Below, piece after piece: positions 41,152-48,703 of a DNA stretch of 51,793 nt. Made by a program: the position numbers and the translations under genes. The notes beneath the pieces are model-generated. The model was not told the origin of the DNA, searched no databases, and worked only from the letters and a program-made list of their open reading frames with translations. The number at the start of each line of letters is the position of its first letter. Position 1 is the first letter of the stretch. This DNA is from Oerskovia rustica (lineage in GTDB: Bacteria > Actinomycetota > Actinomycetes > Actinomycetales > Cellulomonadaceae): contig NZ_JACSQQ010000001.1 in assembly GCF_014836555.1 (NCBI RefSeq), positions 186,842 to 238,634 on the forward strand, in the 5' to 3' direction.

Positions 41152-41643
41152 ATGACGAACAGCACTCCCCCGTCGGGAACAACCCCGCAGGTCGGCCCCG
41201 ACGCGCTCGACGAGCACGAGAACCCGATCGGGCTCGCGCCGCGGACCCCGGGACCGCAGCCGCCCGCAGGGCGCTACGGACCCCCGTCGACGCCCGCCCG
41301 CCGCCGCCTCACGATCGCGGGCATCGTCGCCGCCGCGGTCGTCGGCGTCGGGATCACGATCTGGATCGGGCTCGGGCAGGCCTCGACCCCGGTGCGCTAC
41401 GACGACTTCGGGTTCAAGGTCATCAGCTCCGAGCAGATCGACGTGACGTTCCAGGTCTCGATGAAGCCCGGCACCCAGGCCGAGTGCACGATCGACGCCC
41501 TCGCGGAGAGCTACGCGCAGGTCGGGACGGTCGACGTCGTCGTCGGACCGAGCGACCAGCTCGAGGGGCGCTACACCGTGAGCGTCGCGACGTCCGAGCT
41601 CGCCACGACCGGCATCGTCGAGAGCTGCCGCGCACTGCCCTGA
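41152..41643 (+). CDS. DUF4307 membrane-anchored protein
   Basis: 163 aa. A Pro-rich cytoplasmic N-terminus (about 50 residues) leads into one membrane helix (LTIAGIVAAAVVGVGITIWIGLG) and an extracytoplasmic domain (RYDDFGFKVISSEQIDVTFQVSMKPGTQAECTIDALAE). This is the actinobacterial DUF4307 pattern, regularly found between mca and greA. The function is unknown. The start has no clear ribosome site. Confidence 0.85.
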   Translation: MTNSTPPSGTTPQVGPDALDEHENPIGLAPRTPGPQPPAGRYGPPSTPARRRLTIAGIVAAAVVGVGITIWIGLGQASTPVRYDDFGFKVISSEQIDVTFQVSMKPGTQAECTIDALAESYAQVGTVDVVVGPSDQLEGRYTVSVATSELATTGIVESCRALP

Positions 41644-41678
41644 CGGGGGAACGGCGGTGTGATGCAGCGGACATTTGG

Positions 41679-41684
41679 TATCCT
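41679..41684 (+). promoter_or_regulatory. Extended -10 promoter of greA
   Basis: TATCCT preceded by TGG gives an extended -10 (TGnTATnnT-like). It lies about 187 bases before the greA GTG, so the mRNA would have a long leader (41690-41870); no recognised riboswitch was seen in it. Confidence 0.4.
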
Positions 41685-41870
41685 GAGGGATTCACGCTGC
41701 CCCAGAAGCATCAGGTCCAGCGAAACCCGCCACGCGGCGTCGGCGACCGGCCGACGTCACCACCCCGGGCAGGCAGCGGAGTCGCTCTCACCCGCACCCA
41801 CTGCCTCACCCTGTGCGGTCGCGTCCACCGACGTCGACCGCAGGAACGCAAGGAAAGGAAGGAGCGAACC

Positions 41871-42353
41871 GTGACCGAGACCAGCGTCACCTGGCTGACC
41901 CAGGAGGCACACGACAGGCTTCAGGCCGAGTTGGCTCACCTGTCCGGTGCCGGCCGCACCGACATCGCCGAGCGCATCGCTGCTGCCCGCGACGAGGGTG
42001 ACCTCAAGGAGAACGGCGGCTACCACGCCGCCCGCGAGGAGCAGGCCAAGAACGAGGCGCGCATCCGCGAGCTGACCGCGAAGCTCCGCAACGTGCAGAT
42101 CGGCACGCCGCCGGACGACGGCAAGGTCGAGCCCGGCATGGTCGTCACGGCCCTCGTGGCCGGCGAGGAGATGGCGTTCCTGCTCGGCTCGCGCGAGATC
42201 GCCGGCGGCACGGACATCCGCGTCTACTCCCCGACGTCCCCGCTCGGCGAGGCCATCAACGGCACCTCGATCGGCGACAAGGTCTCGTACGCCGCCCCCA
42301 ACGGGAACCAGATCCAGGTGGAGATCCTCGCGGCCAAGCCGTTCGAGGCGTGA
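41871..42353 (+). CDS. greA: Transcription elongation factor GreA
   Basis: 160 aa. An N-terminal coiled coil (TQEAHDRLQAELAHLSG, RIAAARDEGDLKENGGYHAAREEQ) holds the acidic tip that reaches the polymerase active site, and a C-terminal FKBP-like domain follows. It restarts backtracked RNA polymerase by stimulating transcript cleavage. GTG 41871 is preceded by AAGGAAGGAG. In actinobacteria it is a usual neighbour of DUF4307 and mca, as here. Confidence 0.95.
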   Translation: MTETSVTWLTQEAHDRLQAELAHLSGAGRTDIAERIAAARDEGDLKENGGYHAAREEQAKNEARIRELTAKLRNVQIGTPPDDGKVEPGMVVTALVAGEEMAFLLGSREIAGGTDIRVYSPTSPLGEAINGTSIGDKVSYAAPNGNQIQVEILAAKPFEA

Positions 42354-42418
42354 CCCACCGCTGACGCGCCGAGCCACCACCGACGGTGGCCGCCCCAGGG
42401 CACGCGCATCGCGACCAC

Positions 42419-42453
42419 GCAGGCCCGGGGAACCTCAGGGTTCCTGGGCCTGC
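42419..42453 (+). terminator. Hairpin terminator after greA
   Basis: Outer stem GCAGGCCC/GGGCCTGC and inner stem GGAACC/GGTTCC with a small asymmetric internal loop and a four-base apical loop. It lies 66 bases after the greA stop. The 441 bases from 42354 to 42794 hold this hairpin and two family B palindromes but no supportable gene. Confidence 0.75.
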
Positions 42454-42521
42454 GTGCGTCCGGGTGCCTGCCGGGCGGCCGGTCGGGCCAGCCTGGACTC
42501 TTCAGCCCGCTCGCGACGGTC

Positions 42522-42583
42522 GGCGAGATGCTGCCGGTTGTCGGGTCCCCCGCGCGTGGTGCGACAACGAGCAGCATCTCGCC
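42522..42583. repeat. Palindromic element family B, copy 1
   Basis: 22-base arms (42522-42543, 42562-42583) with 20 paired positions: outer block GGCGAGATGCTGC, a two-base mismatch, inner block GTTGTCG, and an 18-base loop. Same layout as copies 2 and 3. Confidence 0.9.
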
Positions 42584-42737
42584 GCCGGGGCGGAAGGGCG
42601 CGGCTCACACGACGTCGGCGTCTGTCCACAGGCCGCCCCAGACCCGCCACGCACCCGGTCGCTCTCAGGCAGGATCACGCCATGACGGACGACTCCCCGA
42701 GCCCTCCCCTGTCCCAGCGGTCACCCGCACCCGCGCC

Positions 42738-42795
42738 CGAGATGCTCGCGGTTGTCGGGTGCCCACCTCTCGGGGCGACAACAGGCAGCATCTCG
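42738..42795. repeat. Palindromic element family B, copy 2
   Basis: 20-base arms (42738-42757, 42776-42795) with 17 paired positions: CGAGATGCT outside and GTTGTCG inside, loop of 18 bases. Its last base is the first base of the GTG start of the DUF559 gene, so the palindrome abuts the coding sequence. Confidence 0.88.
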
Positions 42796-43828
42796 TGATC
42801 CCCCTCCCACCCGCACCGTTCCTCGTCACCGACGCGATCGCGGCCGGATGCACCCGACGGCAGGTACGGTCCACGAAGCTCCACACACGCCGTTGCCCGG
42901 GATCCGGATGGACAGGTCCCGGATGCACGACCTCGGAGCGCTCTGCGAAGCCGTCGAGCTCACGTTCTCCGACGGTGATGCCTGGTCGCACACGACGGCC
43001 GCGGCCCTGTGGGGTCTTCCGCTCCCGTCCGGAATCGACCTCACCGCGACCCTGCACGTCTCCCGGGGCCCCGGGAAGTTCCCGAGCGAGGCCGCGGGGA
43101 TCACGGGACACGTCCGCCCCCGGACCAACCACGTCACCCGTCACCGTGGGCGCCCCGTCACGACCCTCGCCCGGACGTGGCTCGACCTCGCCGGCCTCGT
43201 CCGACCCGCCGCGCTGACCGGTCCCGACCAGGGGCGGGTCGACGCTCGTCGCGCCACGATGCCGTCGCTCTCGTCCACGCACGAGCTGTCGTTCATGGAT
43301 CTCGTCTGCGTCACCGACGCGATCGTCGGCAGACGCTGGCCCGCGGTTCCCCGGGAGGAGCTCGCCAGAGCCCTGGCCTGGCACGGCTCCCGGCGCGGGG
43401 CTCGTGCGCTCCGGAGAGCGTTGGCCGCCACCCGGGCGTTCGTCGACTCGCCCATGGAGACCCGGCTCCGGCTCATGCTGGTTGCGTCCGGGTTCCCGTG
43501 CCCTGTCGTCGGAGCCGACGTGTACGACCGGGACCGCTGGGTCGCACGCCCCGACCTGTGCTGGCCCGGGCTACGCATCGCGATCGAGTACGACGGGATC
43601 CACCACCTCACGGACAGGCAGCAGATGCTCGACGACGTCGCGCGCCGAGAGGAGCTGGAGCGCCTGGGTTGGCGGGTCCTCGTGCTGTACGCGGACGACG
43701 TCCTGCGCCGCTGGCCCGCCACGACGGGACGGGTCATGCAGGCCTTTGCCGACCGTGGGGTGGACCCGGGCAACCTCGCAGACGCACCGGACGTCGTAGT
43801 CCGGCCCCGCATCGTCGAGGTCGCATGA
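42795..43828 (+). pseudogene. DUF559 endonuclease-like protein, frameshifted near the N-terminus
   Basis: About 343 aa if repaired. The N-terminal part (IPLPPAPFLVTDAIAAG, then RSTKLHT) is in one frame from GTG 42795; the rest (PLPGIRMDRSRMHDLGALCE to the stop) is two bases out of register. The switch lies at the dinucleotide run CACACAC (42882-42888): removing one CA restores the family's reading frame. The middle region (AWSHTTAAALWGLPLP) resembles the AbiEi-like part of actinobacterial DUF559 proteins, and the C-terminal RPDLCWPGLRIAIEYDGIHH is a Vsr-like PD-(D/E)xK nuclease core. An internal ATG at 42908 could give a 306 aa product. Sequencing error is possible. Family B palindromes flank it. 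Confidence 0.75.
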
Positions 43829-43869
43829 CGCCGACCGGAGGGGCCCCTCCGTCCGCCCCGTTCACCTAC

Positions 43870-43927
43870 CGAGATGCTGCAAGTTGTCGTCCCACGCACC
43901 CCGGAAGCGACAACGGGCAGCATCTCG
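43870..43927. repeat. Palindromic element family B, copy 3
   Basis: 20-base arms (43870-43889, 43908-43927) with 18 paired positions and an 18-base loop. It lies in the convergent gap between the DUF559 gene and ilvA, where it could terminate both. Confidence 0.9.
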
Positions 43928-43990
43928 CGTCCGACTCCGCTCGTCGAGACGGCCGACGGCCGGGCCGCAGAGCGGCAGCCCGTCAGCCCG

Positions 43991-45211
43991 TCAGCCCGTC
44001 AGGACCCGGTACCCCGCGCCCCGTAGCTGCGCGACGAGCGCCTCGCAGTGCTCCTGCCCCTTGGTCTCGACCTGCATGCGCACCCACGCCTCGCCGATCG
44101 CGAGGTGCACGTCCGTGCGGTCGTGGTCGATGTGCATGATCGAGCCGCCGACCCCCGCGATGACGTCGAGCATCTGCGCGAGCGCCCCGGGCCGGTCGTC
44201 GAGCAGGACCTGCATCTGCATGTACCGGCCCGCAGCCGCGAGCCCGTGCCGCAGCACGCGCAGCAGCACCAGGGGGTCGATGTTCCCCCCGGACAGGATC
44301 ACCACGACCGGGCCTTCCCACCCGGTCGGGGCGGCGAGCAGCGCCGCGACCCCGGCGGCCCCCGCCGGCTCGACGACGAGCTTGGCCCGCTCGGTGATCA
44401 TCAGGAGCGCGCGCGACAGCTCGTCCTCGGTCACCGTCCGCACCTCGGCGCCCAGCTCGGACACGATCGAGAACGGCACGGGGCCCGGGGTGCCCACCGC
44501 GATGCCGTCGGCCATGGTCGAGCGGGCGAGCGACGTCGTCGGGACGCCTGCGGCGAGCGAGCCCGGGTACGCCGCAGCCCGCGCGGCCTGGACCCCGACG
44601 ACCTTGACGTGCGGCGCGACCTCGGCCATGGCCGCCGCGACCCCCGCGACCAGGCCGCCGCCGCCGAGCGGCATGACGACCGTGCGGACGTCGGGGACCT
44701 GCTCGAGGATCTCGAGCGCGATCGTGCCCTGGCCCGCGACGACGTCAGGGTGGTCGAACGGGTGGATGAACACCGCGCCCGTGCGCTCGGCCTCGGCCTT
44801 CGCAGCCGCGAGCGTCTCGTCGACGTCGACGCCGACCAGGCGCACCTCGGCCCCGTACTCCCGGGTCGCGGCGACCTTGGGCAGCGCGGCGTCGACCGGC
44901 ATGTAGACGACGGCCTGGATACCGAGCAGCCCCGCCGCGAACGCGACGCCCTGGGCGTGGTTCCCGGCGCTCGCCGCGACGACGCCGCGCGCCTTCTCCT
45001 CGGCCGAGAGCCGGGCCATGCGGATGTACGCGCCGCGGATCTTGAACGACCCGGCGCGCTGGAGGTTCTCGCACTTGAGCGCCACGGGCACGCCCGTGAC
45101 CTGGCTGAGCGCGCGGCTCGTCTGGACGGGGGTCCGGTAGGCGACGCCGTCGAGCATGCGGGCGGCGTCGCGGATGCTGTCGAGCGTCACGCCGGGCTGA
45201 GCGAGGGTCAC
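43991..45211 (-). CDS. ilvA: Threonine ammonia-lyase (biosynthetic type with ACT domain)
   Basis: 406 aa PLP enzyme that deaminates threonine to 2-oxobutyrate, the first step to isoleucine. The PLP-Lys motif GSFKIRGAY is near residue 58, the phosphate loop GGGGLVAG near 180, and SGGNIDP near 310. A single C-terminal ACT domain (MQMQVLLDDRPGALAQMLDVI) matches the short allosteric/catabolic-like form common in actinobacteria. GTG 45211 overlaps the AI-2E gene stop (GTGA). Third gene of the metB operon. Confidence 0.94.
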   Translation of the reverse strand: MTLAQPGVTLDSIRDAARMLDGVAYRTPVQTSRALSQVTGVPVALKCENLQRAGSFKIRGAYIRMARLSAEEKARGVVAASAGNHAQGVAFAAGLLGIQAVVYMPVDAALPKVAATREYGAEVRLVGVDVDETLAAAKAEAERTGAVFIHPFDHPDVVAGQGTIALEILEQVPDVRTVVMPLGGGGLVAGVAAAMAEVAPHVKVVGVQAARAAAYPGSLAAGVPTTSLARSTMADGIAVGTPGPVPFSIVSELGAEVRTVTEDELSRALLMITERAKLVVEPAGAAGVAALLAAPTGWEGPVVVILSGGNIDPLVLLRVLRHGLAAAGRYMQMQVLLDDRPGALAQMLDVIAGVGGSIMHIDHDRTDVHLAIGEAWVRMQVETKGQEHCEALVAQLRGAGYRVLTG

Positions 45212-46587
45212 GCGTCCTCGCCCGCGCTCGCCCCGGCGCCCGACGACGGCGCTCCCGCTCGGCGCGACGCCCTGCGCCCGGCGGTGCGCGCCGAGGCGGG
45301 CACCTTCTCGTCGTCGGCGAGGTCTTCCTCGGCACGCCGGACCATGACCGGGAGCGCGGGCTTGCCGCGTATCACGAGGGTGTCGTCGGTGCCGAGGTCG
45401 GGGAACTTGTCGTGCCCGTTGAAGTAGAGCACCACGGTGTTGATCAGGGCGGCGAGCGGCACCGCGAACAGGGCCCCCACGATGCCGGCAGCGAACCCGC
45501 CGGCCGCGACCACGAGCAGCACCGCGACGGGGTGCAGCGAGACCGCGTGCCCCATGAGGAACGGCTGGAGCGCGTGGCTCTCGATCTGCTGGACCGCGAG
45601 CACGATGCCCAGCATGATGAGCGCCGCGACCCACCCGTTCGCGACCAGCACGACGAGCACCGCGACCGCGCCCGTGACGACGGCACCCACGATCGGGATG
45701 AACGACCCCACGAACACCAGGATGCCGAGGGGCAGCGCGAGCGACGGCACGAAGAACGCGGCACCGACACCGATACCGACCGCGTCGACGAGCGCCACGA
45801 GGATCTGGGTGCGCGTGTAGGCGGACAGCGTGACGATGCCGCGACGCCCCGCCTGGTGGATCGTGTCGCGCGACCGCGCCGGGAACAGGCCCACGCACCA
45901 GGACCAGATGGTCCGGCCGTCGAGCAGGAAGAAGAACGTGCAGAACAGCGCGATCACGGCGCCCGCGGCCACGTGGCCCACGGTCGTCGCCGCGCCCAGC
46001 GCCCCGGACACGATGCTGTCCTGGCTCGAGCTGATGAACTTCTCGAGCTCCTTGAGGTAGCCGTCGACCTGCTCGACGCCGATCCCGAACGGACCGGCCT
46101 GCAGCCAGTCCATGAACTCGTTGAAGCCGTCGATCGCCTTCTCCCGGAGCTCCGAGATCCCGCTCACGATCGTGCTGCCCGCCACCGTGATGAGCCCGCC
46201 CACGACCAGGAGAAGCCCCAGCAGCGCCGAGATGGAGGCCAGGCCGCGGGAGAACCGCAGCCGCTTCTCGAGGAAGCGTCGAACCGGTGTCAGCAGCACC
46301 GTGAGGAGCAGCGCGATCGCGACCGGGACCACGATGACCTTGAACAGCGCCGTGACGTACAGGCTCGCCGTGACGAGCGCGCCGATCAGGAGCAGGCGCC
46401 ACGACCAGGCCGCGGCGGTCTGGATCGAGGGCGGGACGGCGTCGGCACCGTGCGGCCTGCCGGCTCGTACCTTCGTGGTCGCCGCGGACGTGGGGACCAC
46501 TGCGGTGGCGACCGTTCCTGCCGAGGCGGGCGCCGTCGTCGGGCCCTGTGCCTTCTGGGCGCGGCCCTTGCGCGGTGCCGCGCTCAC
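45208..46587 (-). CDS. AI-2E family transporter (TqsA/YdiK-like membrane protein)
   Basis: 459 aa with about eight membrane segments in the PerM/AI-2E pattern: LFKVIVVPVAIALLLTVLLTPV at the start and GSFIPIVGAVVTGAVAV, then VQQIESHALQPFLMGHAVSLHP near the end, the most conserved part. Polar low-complexity tails flank the core. The substrate is not known for most members. GTGA overlaps on both sides put it between metB and ilvA in one transcript, an odd place for such a transporter. Confidence 0.88.
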   Translation of the reverse strand: MSAAPRKGRAQKAQGPTTAPASAGTVATAVVPTSAATTKVRAGRPHGADAVPPSIQTAAAWSWRLLLIGALVTASLYVTALFKVIVVPVAIALLLTVLLTPVRRFLEKRLRFSRGLASISALLGLLLVVGGLITVAGSTIVSGISELREKAIDGFNEFMDWLQAGPFGIGVEQVDGYLKELEKFISSSQDSIVSGALGAATTVGHVAAGAVIALFCTFFFLLDGRTIWSWCVGLFPARSRDTIHQAGRRGIVTLSAYTRTQILVALVDAVGIGVGAAFFVPSLALPLGILVFVGSFIPIVGAVVTGAVAVLVVLVANGWVAALIMLGIVLAVQQIESHALQPFLMGHAVSLHPVAVLLVVAAGGFAAGIVGALFAVPLAALINTVVLYFNGHDKFPDLGTDDTLVIRGKPALPVMVRRAEEDLADDEKVPASARTAGRRASRRAGAPSSGAGASAGEDA

Positions 46588-47816
46588 GCGAGAGCCCGCG
46601 TGAGGTCCGCGATCAGGTCCGCCGCGTCCTCGATGCCGACCGACAGTCGCACGAGGTCGTCCGGGACCTCGAGCGCAGAACCCGCGACCGACGCGTGCGT
46701 CATGCGCCCCGGGTGCTCGATCAACGACTCGACCCCGCCGAGCGACTCGGCGAGCGTGAACACCTGGGTGCGCGCGCAGACCGCGAGCGCCTTCTCCTCG
46801 CTCCCCGCGCGGAAGGACACCATGCCGCCGAAGCCGCGCATCTGGCGCTTCGCGAGCTCGTGACCGGGGTGCGACGCGAGGCCCGGGTAGACGACCTCGG
46901 TCACCGCGGGGTGCGACGCGAGGAACTCCGCGACCGCGGCCGCGTTGGCCGAGTGCCGGTCCATGCGCACCGCGAGCGTCTTGAGACCGCGCAGCGTGAG
47001 CCACGCGTCGAACGGCCCCGCGACCGCACCCGAGGAGTTCTGGTGGAAGCCGACCGCGTCAGCCAGGCCGCGCGTCCCCGCGGGCGAGACGAGGTCGCCC
47101 GGGAGCTCCGCGCCGTCGGCCACGACGAGCGCTCCCCCGACGACGTCGCTGTGCCCGCCGATGTACTTGGTCGTCGAGTGCACGACGACGTCGGCGCCCA
47201 GGCCGATCGGCTGCTGCAGGTAGGGCGTCGCGAACGTGTTGTCGACCACGAGGGTCGCGCCGTGCTCGTGCGCGATCCGCGCGAGGGCGGCGATGTCGCT
47301 CACGCCCAGCAGCGGGTTGGTCGGGGTCTCGACCCACAGGACCCTCGTGCGGCCCGGCTGGACCGCTGCCCGCGCGGCGTCCAGGTCCGTCAGGTCCACG
47401 GCCGTGTGCTCGATGCCCCATGGCCCGAACACCCGCGCCACCAGGCGGTACGTGCCTCCGTACGCGTCGTCGGGCACCAGGACGTGGTCGCCCGGGCGCA
47501 GCGTCGCGCGCAGCAGCGTGTCCTCCGCCGCGAGGCCCGAGGAGAACGCGAACCCGCGCGCCTGCGCGGCCCCGGCAGGCGTCTCGACGGCGCCGAGCGC
47601 CTCCTCGAGCGCCGTGCGGGTGGGGTTCGCGGACCGGGAGTACTCGTACCCCCCGCGCAGACCGCCGACGCCGTCCTGCTTGTAGGTGGAGACCTGGTAG
47701 ATCGGGGGCACGACGGCCCCCGTCGTCGCGTCCGGGTCCTGTCCCGCGTGGATGGCGCGGGTCGCGAAGCCGGTGCTCGACCAGTCGGGGTGGGAGGGAG
47801 TGCTCGCGCTGCTCAT
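46584..47816 (-). CDS. metB: Cystathionine gamma-synthase
   Basis: 410 aa Cys/Met metabolism PLP enzyme. GGYEYSRSANPTRTALE, the PLP-Lys motif HSTTKYIGGHSDVVGG (near residue 215) and the ending SLGGVESLIEHPGRMTHAS are diagnostic. It joins O-acetyl/succinylhomoserine with cysteine to form cystathionine; cystathionine gamma-lyase activity, giving 2-oxobutyrate, is the alternative, and co-transcription with ilvA makes it worth noting. TAGGCT ends six bases before the ATG, indicating a leaderless mRNA. Divergent from msrA. Confidence 0.9.
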   Translation of the reverse strand: MSSASTPSHPDWSSTGFATRAIHAGQDPDATTGAVVPPIYQVSTYKQDGVGGLRGGYEYSRSANPTRTALEEALGAVETPAGAAQARGFAFSSGLAAEDTLLRATLRPGDHVLVPDDAYGGTYRLVARVFGPWGIEHTAVDLTDLDAARAAVQPGRTRVLWVETPTNPLLGVSDIAALARIAHEHGATLVVDNTFATPYLQQPIGLGADVVVHSTTKYIGGHSDVVGGALVVADGAELPGDLVSPAGTRGLADAVGFHQNSSGAVAGPFDAWLTLRGLKTLAVRMDRHSANAAAVAEFLASHPAVTEVVYPGLASHPGHELAKRQMRGFGGMVSFRAGSEEKALAVCARTQVFTLAESLGGVESLIEHPGRMTHASVAGSALEVPDDLVRLSVGIEDAADLIADLTRALA

Positions 47817-47822
47817 CCTGTG

Positions 47823-47862
47823 AGCCTACGTGCCCGGGGGCCGCGTGTTCCTGCGGAACACG
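47823..47862. promoter_or_regulatory. Leaderless metB promoter with 8-bp palindrome
   Basis: On the minus strand the -10 TAGGCT (47823-47828) ends six bases before the metB ATG. The perfect palindrome CGTGTTCC-TGC-GGAACACG (47844-47862) covers the -35 position. It is a candidate operator for a sulfur-amino-acid or oxidative-stress regulator acting on metB and perhaps the divergent msrA. Confidence 0.6.
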
Positions 47863-47989
47863 ACGGTTCTCGCAGAGCGGATGTGGACATTTCGCGCGGA
47901 CCGTCGGGACGGGACGGTTCCGAGGCGTCCGGGGAACAGGCGACGACGACGAGGTGTTGCCCAGGTGTCGGCTACAGGTGGAGGTAAAG

Positions 47990-48652
47990 ATGTTCGAGTC
48001 GTTGTTCGGGTCCTCGATGAAGACCCAGATGGTCGCGCCCGAGAAGGCGCTCGCCGGGCGGGACCAGCCCGTGCTCCCCACCGCCCGCCCGCACACCGTG
48101 CTGGGGACGCCGATCACCGGTCCCTGGCCCGAGGGCACGCGCGTGCTGTACCTCGCGATGGGCTGTTTCTGGGGCGCCGAGGAGATCTTCTGGCAGGTGC
48201 CGGGAGTGATCTCGACCGCCGTCGGCTACATGGGCGGCACCACCCCCAACCCCACGTACGAGGAGGTCTGCACCGCGCGGACCGGGCACACCGAGACCGC
48301 GCTCGTCGCGTACGACCCGTCGGTCGTGAGCGAGGAGGAGCTGCTCAAGATCTTCTGGGAGCGCCACGACCCGACCCAGGGCTACCGACAGGGCAACGAC
48401 GTCGGCACCCAGTACCGCTCGGCGGTCTACTGGACGACGCCCGAGCAGGAGGCCGCGGTCCGCGAGACCGAGGAGCGGTACCAGAAGGTCCTGACCGCAC
48501 GTGGCCTGGACCCCATCACCACCGAGGTCGCACCGGCCGAGGGGCGCACGTTCTACTACGCCGAGGACTACCACCAGCAGTACCTCGACAAGAACCCCAA
48601 CGGGTACCGCTGCCACGCGACGACGGGGATCCCGTTCCCCGACGCGGCGTGA
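47990..48652 (+). CDS. msrA: Peptide-methionine (S)-S-oxide reductase
   Basis: 220 aa. The catalytic motif AMGCFWGAEEIFW (Cys near residue 58) and GYMGGTTPNPTYEEVCTARTGHTE are diagnostic, and YFAEDYHQQYLDKNP-like residues are present near the C-terminus (YYAEDYHQQYLDKN). It reduces S-sulfoxides of free and protein methionine with thioredoxin. GGAGG lies six bases before the ATG. It is divergent from metB, linking methionine synthesis with methionine repair. Confidence 0.95.
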   Translation: MFESLFGSSMKTQMVAPEKALAGRDQPVLPTARPHTVLGTPITGPWPEGTRVLYLAMGCFWGAEEIFWQVPGVISTAVGYMGGTTPNPTYEEVCTARTGHTETALVAYDPSVVSEEELLKIFWERHDPTQGYRQGNDVGTQYRSAVYWTTPEQEAAVRETEERYQKVLTARGLDPITTEVAPAEGRTFYYAEDYHQQYLDKNPNGYRCHATTGIPFPDAA

Positions 48653-48658
48653 TGCCGG

Positions 48659-48700
48659 GCTGAGCGTCGGTGCAGAACCCCAGGTTCGGCACGTCTCAGC
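48659..48700. terminator. Interrupted hairpin in the msrA-chitinase convergent gap
   Basis: Three short stems in register (GCTGAG/CTCAGC, GTGC/GCAC, AACC/GGTT) broken by internal loops, in a 51-base convergent gap. It is a likely bidirectional terminator. The outer GCTGAG resembles family A, but the rest does not. Confidence 0.55.
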
Positions 48701-48703
48701 TGC

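Noticed and set aside
41690-41870. Riboswitch in the long greA leader
   Set aside because: No conserved riboswitch core could be recognised, and the leader length depends on an uncertain promoter.
42354-42794. A gene between greA and the DUF559 gene
   Set aside because: Open frames here lack ribosome sites and run through the terminator and palindromes.
42522-43927. Possible CRISPR array made of the repeated CGAGATGCT and CAGCATCTCG blocks
   Set aside because: The repeats are inverted, not direct, and units are hundreds of bases apart; no spacers or cas genes.
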